Notes under the pieces: generated by a model
Database searches by the model: none
Seen by the model: only the letters and a program-made list of their open reading frames with translations
What the model was told of the DNA's origin: nothing
DNA from: Bacteroidia bacterium
Lineage (GTDB): Bacteria; Bacteroidota; Bacteroidia; Cytophagales; Cyclobacteriaceae
Assembly: GCA_030432655.1 (NCBI GenBank)
Contig: JAUILA010000006.1
Location: 62,001 to 126,000 of the forward strand
DNA length: 64,000 bases
Direction: 5' to 3'
Shown here: piece after piece, positions 1-9,529 of the stretch
How positions within the stretch are numbered: the first letter of the stretch is position 1
Layout: the number at the start of each line of letters is the position of its first letter
Position numbers and translations under genes: made by a program

Positions 1-2
1 AC

Positions 3-509
3 TTCATAACATCTCCGCGTCTGAGTATCGAATCGGGCGCATTATTTAATATGACGCGAAACTATACAGGTCCGGATGAAACCAGTAAACTTAATTTGCC
101 TCCTGCCGACTCCGATTACGGGGATTTCAATGGAATTGAAATGACTTCCTGGTTCATGGAATTACCTGTCAGTTTAAAATACCGTTACAGGATTTCTGCG
201 ACTAATCATCTTGTAGGCGGAATAGGATTGTCAGCGTACCTGTACACCAGGCAGGAATTTGAATATATGTATGATTATGAAGTAGGAGGAGGCTTGATTG
301 CACCCATCGAAAAAAGTATTTATGAACGGGATCCGGCCTTGTATTTCGGATCAGCCAATTTGTCGCTTGGCTTAAGCTCCAATCTTAAAAACGGAAAGAG
401 ACTTGAAGCAAATGTATTCTACAAAAAGAGCCTTTCACAACTTGGAAGGGAAGAGTCAGACGCCGGTTTCCTGGGAATCAGAACCTCCTATATGTTTTCT
501 GTCCGTTAG
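3..509 (+). CDS. outer-membrane beta-barrel protein, N-terminally cut by window edge
   Basis: The frame is open from the first bases of the window to the stop at 507-509, so the gene begins upstream. The 168 visible residues alternate polar and hydrophobic residues in strand-like stretches and end in a strand finishing Tyr-Met-Phe-Ser-Val-Arg, as expected for the C-terminal strands of a small outer-membrane barrel (PorT/OmpW-like size class in Bacteroidota). An in-frame ATG at 51 could be mistaken for the start, but the 16 codons before it read as protein. No specific substrate can be named. The barrel call is an inference from pattern, not from a catalytic or binding motif. Confidence 0.55.
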   Translation, partial: FITSPRLSIESGALFNMTRNYTGPDETSKLNLPPADSDYGDFNGIEMTSWFMELPVSLKYRYRISATNHLVGGIGLSAYLYTRQEFEYMYDYEVGGGLIAPIEKSIYERDPALYFGSANLSLGLSSNLKNGKRLEANVFYKKSLSQLGREESDAGFLGIRTSYMFSVR

Positions 510-606
510 ATTAATTGGTTCGGGAAAGCGCTCATTTTCAGAAAGATAATCGCACAAGGGAAAAATTATTCTTACCTTGAATATAAGCTAAATAAAATTC
601 CGGCTT

Positions 607-2493
607 ATGCGATACATCATTCATTTCCTTCCTGTTCTGGCACTGATTATCATCGGATCATCCTGCGGAACATCTCAAACTGATTCTGAATCGGAAGATC
701 AGTCAACCGACACTGCTGCTACCCCTGAGATTACCCGGGATCCGTTAAAAAATGTGTTTTGGGGGGATACCCACGTCCATACTGGCTGGTCCATGGACGC
801 CGGTCTCGACGGCGCGGTCCTGACGCCAACGGATGCTTACCGGTTTGCCCTGGGTGAAGAGGTGGAATCGAACAGCGGATTGCGGGCAAAATTAAAATAT
901 CCTTACGACTGGTTTATGATTACCGATCATTCGGACGGAATGGGAGTTGTCAATAAAATAATTGAAGGCAATGAGGAAATGATGGCTGTAGAGGTGGTGA
1001 AAGGATGGGGCGAGGCAATCAACGAGGGAGGCGAAGCAGCCGCGGCAGCAAAGAGTGAATTGATCCGGATGCAGGCCAATGGGGAACTTCCGGAAATTGT
1101 CATGGATCCCAAATGGATGGTGAGCGCCTGGGAAGAAACAATAAAGGCTGCCGAAGAATTCTATGTTCCCGGTGAATTTACCACCTTCATTGCCTACGAA
1201 TGGACGGTAAATGCAGATGGTGGTGATAACCTTCACCGGAATGTTATTTTCAGGGACGGAGCAGATGAGGCAATGCAGGTTATTCCGCTAACTACCTTTG
1301 AAACACAAAACCCGGTTAAATTATGGGAATGGATGCAGAATTATGAACAAACAACCGGAGGAAAGGCGTTGGCCATTCCGCATAACGGGAATATGTCAAA
1401 CGGGAGAATGTTCATTGAACAGCAGTTTGACGGGTCGTCCATGACCAGGGAGTGGGCCGAAATGCGGGCCAGGTATGAACCGCTCTACGAATTGTATCAG
1501 ATCAAAGGGCAAAGCGAAGCCCATCCCAGCTTGTCTCCAACCGATGAATTTGCTGCTTTTGATTTGTGGGACCGGGGGAACCTGATCCTGCGACCCAAAA
1601 AAGAAGGCGACTATAAGTATGAGTATTGGCGTGAGGCATTGAAATCCGGGCTGCGTATTGAGCAGCAACTGGGTGCAAACCCCTTTAAGTATGGTGCAAA
1701 TGCTGCGACAGATACACATACCGGGTTATCCACGACCGAGGAAGACAATTTCTATGGTAAATTTAAAACACTGGAACCGTCCAATGAGAATCGGTGGGAC
1801 TTTCCTCTCCTGGAGGGAGTAAATGATAACTACATGGGATGGGAAATGGCGGCTGCCGGGATTATGGGTGTTTGGTCAGAATCCAATACACGCGAAGACA
1901 TTTGGGATGCTATGAAACGTAAGGAGACATACGCCAGCACAGGTCCGCGCATCATTCTGCGGTTTTTTGGCGGATTTGACTTTACGGAAGATGACCTGAA
2001 CGGCCGAATGACTGAGGCGGGATATGATCGTGGAGTTCCGATGGGTGGTGATCTGAACCGGTCAGGTGACGCTTCGCCCACCTTCATGATAACAGCTACG
2101 AAAGATCCGAATGGTGCCAACCTTGACCGGGTTCAAATTGTAAAGGGCTGGCTGGATGCAAACGGCGAAACACACGAGAAAATATACGATGTTATTTGGT
2201 CGGGAGACCGTAAACGGGATGCCAATGGTAAAGTTCCGGAAGTGGGAAACACGGTAAATCTGGAAACTGCGGAATACACAAACGATATCGGATCGGCTGA
2301 ATTAAAAGCAGTATTCACAGATCCGGATTTCAACCCGGAACAGAAGGCTTTTTATTATGTCAGGGTACTGGAGATCCCTACCCCGAGATGGACATTATAT
2401 GATAAAGTTCGTCATAACCTGGACATCTCCGACAATGTAGGCCTGGTACACCAGGAACGAGCGGCAACTTCGCCAATTTGGTACAATCCCTAA
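607..2493 (+). CDS. DUF3604 lipoprotein (PHP-like metal-dependent hydrolase)
   Basis: The 628-residue product starts with a lipoprotein signal whose lipobox is Gly-Ser-Ser-Cys (Cys20), so it should be anchored in the envelope. DUF3604 proteins are predicted metal-dependent hydrolases related to the PHP fold. The sequence supports this: a His-Val-His pair at residues 56-58 in a Trp-Gly-Asp-Thr context, Asp107-His108-Ser109-Asp110 after a hydrophobic strand, a later Pro-His-Asn (His259) and a Thr-Asp-Thr-His segment near residue 368 are likely metal ligands. Substrates for the family are not established. It precedes, at short range, a barrel gene on the other strand and the parvulin-HupE pair. 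DUF3604, PpiC-like and HupE-like genes are often neighbours in environmental genomes, as far as I recall. Full length, no defects seen. Confidence 0.88.
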   Translation: MRYIIHFLPVLALIIIGSSCGTSQTDSESEDQSTDTAATPEITRDPLKNVFWGDTHVHTGWSMDAGLDGAVLTPTDAYRFALGEEVESNSGLRAKLKYPYDWFMITDHSDGMGVVNKIIEGNEEMMAVEVVKGWGEAINEGGEAAAAAKSELIRMQANGELPEIVMDPKWMVSAWEETIKAAEEFYVPGEFTTFIAYEWTVNADGGDNLHRNVIFRDGADEAMQVIPLTTFETQNPVKLWEWMQNYEQTTGGKALAIPHNGNMSNGRMFIEQQFDGSSMTREWAEMRARYEPLYELYQIKGQSEAHPSLSPTDEFAAFDLWDRGNLILRPKKEGDYKYEYWREALKSGLRIEQQLGANPFKYGANAATDTHTGLSTTEEDNFYGKFKTLEPSNENRWDFPLLEGVNDNYMGWEMAAAGIMGVWSESNTREDIWDAMKRKETYASTGPRIILRFFGGFDFTEDDLNGRMTEAGYDRGVPMGGDLNRSGDASPTFMITATKDPNGANLDRVQIVKGWLDANGETHEKIYDVIWSGDRKRDANGKVPEVGNTVNLETAEYTNDIGSAELKAVFTDPDFNPEQKAFYYVRVLEIPTPRWTLYDKVRHNLDISDNVGLVHQERAATSPIWYNP

Positions 2494-2510
2494 AGCCTTT
2501 TCGGATTGAA

Positions 2511-3668
2511 TCAGTTATTCCATGAATGTCCGAAGACTATGTACCAGGCAAACTCATCCGGGCCCCGGGCTATGTCAATTCCGGCGCGCAGTTTAAACAA
2601 CCTGGCCATCAGGTACCGGAAACCTGTTCCAACATTGTAGACGGTTTGACCATCACCGAAACCTTCATCCCGTTCTAGTGCTTTGCCTATACCTGTAAAC
2701 CCAACGATACTCCAGCGCGGAGTGATATCAAATCGTTGCTCTGTTTCCATGAGAATAGTGGTGGCCCCCTGGTAACGCACAGCAGGTATGCCACGCATAT
2801 CCACAGAAGGAAGCATGTAAAAGGGAGGATTGTCAATAGCATGATTAAATTCTCCCCGGAATCCACTGATCCAATTCTCCCTTACAGGAATAAAATATAA
2901 TATTGAAGTTGACAGCAACTGAAAATTGAAATCGCTCCCGGTCCAGTCAGCATTCACATCATAGTTTATCCGGGCCAAAATCCCCTTGTCCGGCGTGAAA
3001 ATCGTATTCCTCCTGTCCATTCGGGTCAACAGTCCGAGAGAAGATGTCTTGTTGTCAAGTTCAAGAGGCTGAATAAATTCCGGCACTTCACCCTCAAATT
3101 CCTGAACCAGTTCTGATCGTGCATAACTGTACTTAAGCCCGGCATACCACTTGCTCTTCCGGATCAGCTCCTTCGAAACAGATATCGTAAAAGGCACAGA
3201 GCGTTTGTTAAAGGCAAAGGCCCGCTCACCTATTACCGGTAATTCACGGTAGTAATCGAGGTTCAGGCTGAAATAACCAGCAAACAACGTGTATTTAATT
3301 CCGGCTTTTGGAAAAGTCCCTACGCGCAGTCCACCCACACCCCAGCTGTTATTAACCGTGTACATGCCGAAGATCGAGGTCAGGTCAGGCTGAATGAATC
3401 CTTCGTAATCCTCAATTTCTTTCTTTTGGATAAACAAGGGGGCACCAATTACACCAAACCCGCCTACTGCAGGTTCCGTGATGATATTAAAAATTGGTAC
3501 AAACCCATGCGGATCCAGCAGGAACGAACTAAGGTCCAGCTGATTATCTGTGGAATCCCTGAATGAAAGCTTTTTATCCTGCCCGGGTAAGTGAAAGGCC
3601 AGAATAAATAAGCCGAAATAACTTATGATTCGTATGCAATGAGGCAGTGAAAAAAGCATAGGACTCAT
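2511..3668 (-). CDS. BamA/TamA-family outer-membrane protein
   Basis: The 385-residue protein begins with a signal sequence and is followed by beta-rich sequence. It carries the pattern of the Omp85 surface-antigen barrel domain: a Met-Arg-Gly-Ile-Pro-Ala-Val-Arg-Tyr-Gln-Gly segment near residue 290, resembling the conserved RGF/Y loop that reaches into the barrel, and a C-terminal block Gly-Ile-Asp-Ile-Ala-Arg-Gly-Pro-Asp-Glu-Phe-Ala-Trp-Tyr. It is too short to carry several POTRA domains, so it is a barrel-only member. It lies on the strand opposite its neighbours and ends 17 bases from the DUF3604 gene (convergent). A second ATG three codons in (3659) is an equally possible start. The role of such short Bacteroidota members is unknown. 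Confidence 0.72.
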   Translation of the reverse strand: MSPMLFSLPHCIRIISYFGLFILAFHLPGQDKKLSFRDSTDNQLDLSSFLLDPHGFVPIFNIITEPAVGGFGVIGAPLFIQKKEIEDYEGFIQPDLTSIFGMYTVNNSWGVGGLRVGTFPKAGIKYTLFAGYFSLNLDYYRELPVIGERAFAFNKRSVPFTISVSKELIRKSKWYAGLKYSYARSELVQEFEGEVPEFIQPLELDNKTSSLGLLTRMDRRNTIFTPDKGILARINYDVNADWTGSDFNFQLLSTSILYFIPVRENWISGFRGEFNHAIDNPPFYMLPSVDMRGIPAVRYQGATTILMETEQRFDITPRWSIVGFTGIGKALERDEGFGDGQTVYNVGTGFRYLMARLFKLRAGIDIARGPDEFAWYIVFGHSWNN

Positions 3669-3816
3669 GAATTTAACTCATTTAGTCAATCTAATGAATT
3701 GTTAAATAGCTAATTATAAAAATTCTGTTCCGGCCTGGCCTCAAATTATTTATATTTTACAGAAGATTACAAAATTGCGGCTTTCATGCCACGATGATTA
3801 TTAAAAGTAAGATCAT

Positions 3817-4689
3817 ATGACAAAACTGATAAAAGAACCACTCGTTCATTTCCTTCTTATCGGGCTGGTCATTTTCCTGGTATATGGATTGACTGCCCGC
3901 ACCGGGGATTCACGGGATGAAATAATAATTTCGGACAGTGACCTGGATCATATGGTTGGCTTATTCAGGCTTCAATGGCAGCGCAATCCGACGGAAGAAG
4001 AATTGATCGCACTTGTATCGAAAAGCATAAGGCAGGAAATACTTTACCGGGAAGCGCTGAAAATGAACCTCGATCATAATGATGAAGTGGTTAAACGACG
4101 ACTTGCCCAGAAGATGGATTTTTTGTCCAATGATGTCTCGGCGCTGGTCAATGATCCGAATGATGAGGAACTCAGACGCTATTTTGAAAAGCATGCTGAC
4201 AAATACATGGAAGCTTTCCGTTTCAGCTTTCATCAAATTGTTTTCCGGCCGGAAAATTATGAAGACCCGGTTCAGAAGGCAGAAAAAGTCCTTGATTCTC
4301 TGGAGAATGCATCAGTTGAGGAAATGATTGCTGCCGGAGACGTACTATCACTTCGCAATTATTTTGAAAATGTCGAAGCAACGCGACTGGATATCGATTT
4401 AGGCTCCGGATTTTCACGGCAGCTGGAACCCTTGCCTTTGAATAAGTGGACAGGTCCGGTGAAAGGTGGCTATGGGGTACACCTGGTGTACATCACAGAA
4501 CGGAATGATCCCGCATTGCCGGAATTCGGGCAAATCCGGGATTTGCTGGTCCGGGACTATGTTTATGACAAGGAACAGGAAAGCAAAGACATAATATACG
4601 AACAGCTAAGCAAGGAATATGATATTGAATTGCAGGTAAGCCTTGAACCTGCATTGTCAGCCAGGATATTGGACAAAGTCAGAAGTTGA
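3817..4689 (+). CDS. membrane-anchored parvulin-type peptidyl-prolyl isomerase
   Basis: The 290-residue protein has one N-terminal membrane segment (about residues 10-27) followed by a SurA/PpiD-like helical region and a parvulin domain with strand sequences Phe-Ser-Phe-His-Gln-Ile-Val-Phe at about 135-142 and a Gly-Pro-Val-Lys-Gly-Gly-Tyr-Gly-Val-His motif near 215, close to the usual parvulin Gly-Pro-x-x-S-x-x-G-x-H pattern. It should act as a periplasmic chaperone or foldase tethered to the inner membrane. Its stop overlaps the start of the next gene (TGATG), indicating translational coupling to the HupE-like membrane protein. That coupling suggests that the two act on the same client or that one folds the periplasmic domain of the other, which is inference. 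Confidence 0.85.
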   Translation: MTKLIKEPLVHFLLIGLVIFLVYGLTARTGDSRDEIIISDSDLDHMVGLFRLQWQRNPTEEELIALVSKSIRQEILYREALKMNLDHNDEVVKRRLAQKMDFLSNDVSALVNDPNDEELRRYFEKHADKYMEAFRFSFHQIVFRPENYEDPVQKAEKVLDSLENASVEEMIAAGDVLSLRNYFENVEATRLDIDLGSGFSRQLEPLPLNKWTGPVKGGYGVHLVYITERNDPALPEFGQIRDLLVRDYVYDKEQESKDIIYEQLSKEYDIELQVSLEPALSARILDKVRS

Positions 4690-5684
4690 TGGTGAAGAAG
4701 CCAATTCAATATTGCCTTCTCGCCTTCCTGGTATTAGTGCCCATGGGAATTGTTGTCGCGCATGAAATGCGACCTGCCTACCTGCAAATCAATCAGGTAA
4801 GTGAAACGACCTACCAGGTTTTCTGGAAAATACCAAGGCAGGGGGACATGGTAATCAGGCTTCGGCCGGTTTTTCCGGAAGCAGCATTAACGGAATCCGG
4901 CTTGCCTAAGTATGTTTCCGGCGCCATGCTGTACACGTATGAACTCAAATCAGTTGAAGCGATTGAAGGACAGGAGTTTTACATTGATGGATTGGAGCAA
5001 ACAATGATCGATGTGCTGGTTACTATCCGGTTTGAAAATGGCGAACAAGCCTCTTTAATGATTAAACCGGATGAGAATCGGGCATTGTTCCCGGGAAGTG
5101 CATCGAAGTGGCAGGTAATAAAGTCCTATACTGTATTAGGCGTCGAACATATCTGGTTCGGTATAGACCATCTTTTATTTGTCCTGGCACTTATTATCAT
5201 TACCAGGGGCTTCAGGAAAATTGTGAAAACAATCACAGCCTTTACCATTGCCCACAGTATTACATTAAGCCTCGCTGTGTTGGGCTTTACCAGTTTGCCC
5301 GGTCCGCCGGTCGAGGCAGTCATTGCACTAAGCATCGTTTTTCTTGCGGCGGAAATTCTGAAAAATCTCCGGGGTAGGGAAACACTTACAAGTCGCAAGC
5401 CATGGCTGGTTGCTTTTACTTTCGGATTGTTGCATGGATTCGGTTTTGCGGGAGCACTGACAGAAGTAGGTCTTCCTTCATCGGAAATTCCGCTGGCGCT
5501 GGCATTTTTTAATATAGGCGTGGAGCTCGGCCAGCTGGCATTTGTATTGGTTGCCCTGTCCATTTTAAAACTACTGGCAATGAAACCATCTTGGCCGCTC
5601 GTGCTGCAGAAAATTCCGGCCTATATCATTGGTTCGGTAGCTTCCTTCTGGGTGATAGACCGGATCCTTGCATTTTGGTATTGA
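4689..5684 (+). CDS. HupE/UreJ-family membrane protein
   Basis: The 331-residue product starts with a signal peptide and has a periplasmic beta-rich domain (about residues 25-145), then a HupE/UreJ_2-type membrane domain: His-Ile-Trp-Phe-Gly-Ile-Asp-His-Leu-Leu-Phe, Ala-His-Ser-Ile-Thr-Leu-Ser and Gly-Leu-Leu-His-Gly-Phe-Gly-Phe-Ala-Gly are the conserved histidine-bearing helices of the family. HupE and UreJ proteins are thought to move nickel or a related metal, but members with the extra N-terminal domain have no proven function. I place the start at the ATG at 4689, which overlaps the preceding stop. A TTG three bases upstream is also in frame. No hydrogenase or urease genes are near. Confidence 0.85.
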   Translation: MVKKPIQYCLLAFLVLVPMGIVVAHEMRPAYLQINQVSETTYQVFWKIPRQGDMVIRLRPVFPEAALTESGLPKYVSGAMLYTYELKSVEAIEGQEFYIDGLEQTMIDVLVTIRFENGEQASLMIKPDENRALFPGSASKWQVIKSYTVLGVEHIWFGIDHLLFVLALIIITRGFRKIVKTITAFTIAHSITLSLAVLGFTSLPGPPVEAVIALSIVFLAAEILKNLRGRETLTSRKPWLVAFTFGLLHGFGFAGALTEVGLPSSEIPLALAFFNIGVELGQLAFVLVALSILKLLAMKPSWPLVLQKIPAYIIGSVASFWVIDRILAFWY

Positions 5685-5735
5685 ATACACCGGAAGAATT
5701 CAACAATTTCAATGCCTTTCAATCTAACGGACAGG

Positions 5736-8435
5736 TCAGGAATTTCCGTTCACTGAAATATGCCTTCGCAATGATTCTATCAGTTTCTTACTGTCCAGAG
5801 GTTTTACAAAGTGCTCTTTGAAACCCATTTCTGAAGAGGTTTGAATGTATTCTTTGCTACCCAGCCCGGAGTGTGAGAAAAATATCGTTTCACTGGTATC
5901 GTACCACTCCTTTAGTTCTTTCATCAAATCAAATCCGGACATGTCAGGCAGGCCAAGATCAAGTATAGCAACTTCTGGTTTGGATTCTCCATATTCTTTC
6001 AGAGCAGATTTTCCATCCATAGCGGATCTGACATCATATCCCTTTGCCTTCAAAAGCATCGTCATAATGGTAATGAGGTCTTCGTTATCATCCACCACCA
6101 AAATTTTCACCTTTTCCTTCTCCTCTTTTTTTGCTTTTTCATCTCTCGCGGGATGATTAGCTTTTTGACCGCCTTCCATGTAAACCGGAATTTCCACCAC
6201 GAATTCACTGCCCATTCCTGGTCCGTCACTGTACGCATAAATAATTGCGTTATGCATGGCTACCAGTTTTTTCACAAGCGTTAGTCCGATTCCAAGCCCC
6301 TCCCTGGTTTGCTTGGAATTCCCGTTGAGCTGGGTAAACATGGTAAATATGGATTCGAGGTCCTCTTTATCAATGCCCGTTCCGTCATCCCGTATGCTCA
6401 CCCGTACACAATCGTCCAGCACTTCTGCCGTAAGATCGATATTGCCACCATCATCCGTATATTTGGCGGCATTGTTCAGGATGTTGGTAAATACCTGTGC
6501 AAGCCGGGTACGGTCGGCTTTTATCCAGATATCTTCATCCGGAATATTGATCGTCAGGTGATGATCATTCTGTTTAATAATTGATTTACAGGTATCCAGG
6601 CTATCCATAAGAATTTCCTGAATCGTGAGGACTTCCAGGTTCATCCTTACTTTCCCCTGAGTAATTCTTGAAACATCCAGCAAGTCATCAATCATAGTGG
6701 ACATGTTGGCTACCTGTCGCTTCATAGTATTCATCACCTGATCACGAACATGCGGGTCATCTTCCATCTCCAGCAGGGAGATGCCGGTGGCAATGGGAGA
6801 AAGTGGATTTCTAAGCTCATGAGCCAATGTGGCGAGAAATTCATTTTTGTACCGGTCCTGTAATTCAAGGTTGACTATGTCCTCTCGCATTTTCTCCTGT
6901 TTCTCCAGTGCATGTGCCATGAACACCCTGTTAAAGCGGTAGGCTACTTCCACGTCATGCGTATCCCATGGAATACTGTGACCATGAATTTTTTTAGTAT
7001 GCACCTGGAATGAACTGCGTGGGGTAAGACGATCTTTCTTTGAGGCGGTCGGACTCTTTTCCTCTGGTGTTCCCGCCCAGCGTTGGTGCTGGATTTTTTC
7101 TTTTCTGAACCAGGCGGTAAAATAGTTTTTGTTTTCAACCAGCGAGACCAGCAGCATCCCCCGGATACCATTCAACTTGTCGGTATCGCTCACCATGTCC
7201 ACCATACTGGTCGTCACCAATGGTTTGGAACGCAATCCCTTTGCCTGGTGGAATACTTCCTTCATTACCTCCAGGTCAGGCGTTTCCCCTATCCCGATAT
7301 GGTCAGACTCAGAAAAATACATAAACCCGTCTGCTTTAGCGATGTTCAGCACATCCTCCTGGTTTTGACGAAAGACGTTAACGATCGGGTTCAGAATAGT
7401 GATCTTATCGACGATCTTTTCAATTGATTTCTCCGTTTCCGATTTGCGCTTCAGCTGAAGCTCTTCCTCCTTGGCATATAAATGCCAGCTGAAGAGCTGT
7501 GACAGATTCTCACATTCAAGCCGGACATTCTGTGGTATGTAGCGCGGTTCCCGGCTGTGGCATGAAATCATCCCCCATAATTTATCGTGTGTTACCAGTG
7601 ACATGGACATGGAAGATTTTAATCCCTGGTTGCTGATGTACTGACGATGTATGGGAGATAAATTCCGCAGGAATGAATACGTCATATCCAGTGGTTCCCT
7701 GCCGCTTTCCTCAATGGAAGGGATAAGCCTGGATGGCTCAAGATCAACATTAGCCATCAGCCTGATCCAGTTTTTTTTGTACAGATCACGTGCCTGGGGA
7801 GGAATATCAGAAGCAGGGTAATGCAGGTGAAGATAACTTTCAATATCATCCACTTTTGACTCGGCGATCACCTGCCCCGATGAATCGTCATGAAACCGAT
7901 ACAGCACTACACGTTCCATATCTGTTATGTCCCGGATAGTATCCACAATTTCCTGGGACATTTGATCAAGGCTTTTGAAGCTGGAGAATTTGGGGGCTAC
8001 GCTGATGGCGTAGAGCTGGATAAAGTGCCTGGCAGAATATGCCTCCCTAAATCGACCTGCCGGTTCCAGCTCAATCACAAAAAGATCACCACTGGTGTAA
8101 ACGACTGCGTAAAAGTCCGAAGCATGTTCCGGGCGAATGAATTCCTCCCGGAATTTCAGGCGCAGCGGTAACCGTGTTCTTTTTTCCCGGGCTCGCTCAT
8201 GAGTTTCTTTTACAAATTTTGTATCATCCTCATCCCGAAGCAGATTGAAAAAATTCTCACCAATAATTTTCAGGTGATCTTTAAACAGGTTAGAAGTATT
8301 TTCACTAATGACCTTTATGATGCCATGCTCCTTTTCCAGGGCAAATAAATAACCATATCCCTGGATGGCTTCAGGAATATGGATCGGCTCATCTTCACAA
8401 TGATCAAAATCGAGTTTATCAATATCAAGTTTCAC
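5736..8435 (-). CDS. hybrid bacteriophytochrome histidine kinase with C-terminal receiver domain
   Basis: This 899-residue red/far-red light sensor has the classical order PAS, GAF, PHY, HisKA, HATPase and receiver. Cys13, in the context Asp-His-Cys-Glu-Asp-Glu-Pro-Ile-His, is the expected biliverdin attachment site of bacterial phytochromes. The GAF domain carries Pro-Ala-Ser-Asp-Ile-Pro (206-211) and the PHY tongue carries Pro-Arg-Ser-Ser-Phe (472-476). His539 in the H-box Ala-His-Glu-Leu-Arg-Asn-Pro is the autophosphorylation site. N, G1 and G2 boxes follow at about 650-720. The receiver has Asp826 as phosphoacceptor and Lys878. The start is a GTG at 8435: an in-frame stop lies three codons upstream and no ATG precedes the chromophore region. 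No bilin-making heme oxygenase is in the window. A separate output regulator is also absent, so the phosphorelay target is unknown. Confidence 0.95.
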   Translation of the reverse strand: MKLDIDKLDFDHCEDEPIHIPEAIQGYGYLFALEKEHGIIKVISENTSNLFKDHLKIIGENFFNLLRDEDDTKFVKETHERAREKRTRLPLRLKFREEFIRPEHASDFYAVVYTSGDLFVIELEPAGRFREAYSARHFIQLYAISVAPKFSSFKSLDQMSQEIVDTIRDITDMERVVLYRFHDDSSGQVIAESKVDDIESYLHLHYPASDIPPQARDLYKKNWIRLMANVDLEPSRLIPSIEESGREPLDMTYSFLRNLSPIHRQYISNQGLKSSMSMSLVTHDKLWGMISCHSREPRYIPQNVRLECENLSQLFSWHLYAKEEELQLKRKSETEKSIEKIVDKITILNPIVNVFRQNQEDVLNIAKADGFMYFSESDHIGIGETPDLEVMKEVFHQAKGLRSKPLVTTSMVDMVSDTDKLNGIRGMLLVSLVENKNYFTAWFRKEKIQHQRWAGTPEEKSPTASKKDRLTPRSSFQVHTKKIHGHSIPWDTHDVEVAYRFNRVFMAHALEKQEKMREDIVNLELQDRYKNEFLATLAHELRNPLSPIATGISLLEMEDDPHVRDQVMNTMKRQVANMSTMIDDLLDVSRITQGKVRMNLEVLTIQEILMDSLDTCKSIIKQNDHHLTINIPDEDIWIKADRTRLAQVFTNILNNAAKYTDDGGNIDLTAEVLDDCVRVSIRDDGTGIDKEDLESIFTMFTQLNGNSKQTREGLGIGLTLVKKLVAMHNAIIYAYSDGPGMGSEFVVEIPVYMEGGQKANHPARDEKAKKEEKEKVKILVVDDNEDLITIMTMLLKAKGYDVRSAMDGKSALKEYGESKPEVAILDLGLPDMSGFDLMKELKEWYDTSETIFFSHSGLGSKEYIQTSSEMGFKEHFVKPLDSKKLIESLRRHISVNGNS

Positions 8436-8584
8436 ATCCGGTAGTTAAAAGAAATAATTATATCTGTTATTCACAGACGGTAATCTGTCAGAGAAAATAA
8501 TGCCAATGCCTGGAAATGAAGGAAATAATTAATCCGGGCAGAATTGTGGAAAAAAATACTCAATCATTTGTACCCACTTAGCCA

Positions 8585-8611
8585 CAAAAAAAGGATGCCG
8601 GGGAGGCATCC
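8585..8611 (-). terminator. intrinsic terminator of the DUF1508 gene
   Basis: A perfect 7-bp stem GGATGCC / GGCATCC (8593-8599 and 8605-8611) with a five-base loop is followed, reading the minus strand, by a run of seven T (complement of 8586-8592). It sits about 30 bases after the DUF1508 stop. Confidence 0.85.
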
Positions 8612-8640
8612 TCATTAAAATTTACAACTGCGCAAGGCAT

Positions 8641-8964
8641 TTACTCTTCAGTGATATCAGCACCCGGTGCATTTTTCATCACAGAAGCAACTCCATTCTC
8701 CCGGGCTGCTTTGGTCGTATACACTTCACTCGTGCCAATCACTTCCTTATTTGCTGCTTTCAGGGTGAACGAAAATTTACCGTCACCGTCTTTACGCTCA
8801 AACTGCGCATCGCTGGCAGCGTTTTTTTGTACGGAGGTTATTCCTCCTTTGCATCCCTGTTTGGACTTGTAACCCTGGCTGGCCAGGATGATCTGTCCAT
8901 TGGAAGCCTTAAGACGGAAATAGTAATCTCCGTTTTTGCCTTGAAATATTTGAAATTTTCCCAT
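8641..8964 (-). CDS. DUF1508 (YegP-like) protein with two tandem repeats
   Basis: The 107-residue protein consists of two copies of the DUF1508 unit. Copy one (about 1-52) has Phe-Arg-Leu-Lys-Ala-Ser-Asn-Gly-Gln-Ile and Ser-Gln-Gly-Tyr. Copy two (about 53-105) has Phe-Thr-Leu-Lys-Ala-Ala-Asn-Lys-Glu-Val and Thr-Ser-Glu-Val-Tyr, each ending in a Gly-x-x-Ser-Val-x-Lys-Asn-Ala segment. This matches the YegP family of small soluble proteins, whose role is not known. It has its own terminator and a 206-base upstream gap, so it is probably a single-gene unit. No signal peptide is present. Confidence 0.92.
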   Translation of the reverse strand: MGKFQIFQGKNGDYYFRLKASNGQIILASQGYKSKQGCKGGITSVQKNAASDAQFERKDGDGKFSFTLKAANKEVIGTSEVYTTKAARENGVASVMKNAPGADITEE

Positions 8965-9170
8965 AACGTAATAGTTGTGTTTTGACCGGAAAGAACGGTA
9001 ACCTGTTGTAATTATGCAAGTTAACCATGTTAAATTCTATAAGTATATGCTCAATTTTTATTTGTCGTCACCTGTCCGGATAATATTCATAGCCAGGTGA
9101 CACAGACCGGATACCGACAGCCATTTCTTTTCAGCAAGGATTTGGCTAACTTATCGGAAAACCACTGAGC

Positions 9171-9527
9171 ATGCAAAGTAAAAAGCTGACTGAAGAGTGG
9201 TTCCGGTGCTGGGAAAAGGGAGACTATCTGTCTATCCCTGTATCAGACGATTTTTCGCATACAAGCCCGTATGGTACGATTGAGGGTAAGTCCGAATACC
9301 TTAAAATCGTTGAGGCCAACAAGGAAAAATTTCTGGGTAACACCATAGAGGTTAGGGACTCCATCTATTCGGCGAATAAGGCCTGTGTCCGTTACCGTCT
9401 CCGGAATCCTGATTTCAGTATGGAAGTAAGCGAATGGATCTATATTTCCAGTGGCCTTATCAGCAGGATCGTATCCTATTATCATATCGGCGGCGAGATC
9501 AGTGAAGAGAGAAAATTGACCAAATAA
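9171..9527 (+). CDS. NTF2-like (SnoaL-type) small protein
   Basis: The 118-residue product has the layout of the NTF2-like fold: an N-terminal helix (Glu-Glu-Trp-Phe-Arg-Cys-Trp-Glu-Lys-Gly-Asp), a Ser-His-Thr-Ser-Pro-Tyr-Gly segment with Gly-Lys-Ser-Glu-Tyr-Leu, then curved strands ending in Ile-Val-Ser-Tyr-Tyr-His. Such proteins act as small ligand-binding or isomerase-like enzymes, and the substrate cannot be read from the sequence. It lies two bases upstream of the DUF2961 gene on the same strand and is probably co-transcribed with it. No signal peptide, so cytoplasmic. Confidence 0.75.
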   Translation: MQSKKLTEEWFRCWEKGDYLSIPVSDDFSHTSPYGTIEGKSEYLKIVEANKEKFLGNTIEVRDSIYSANKACVRYRLRNPDFSMEVSEWIYISSGLISRIVSYYHIGGEISEERKLTK

Positions 9528-9529
9528 TT

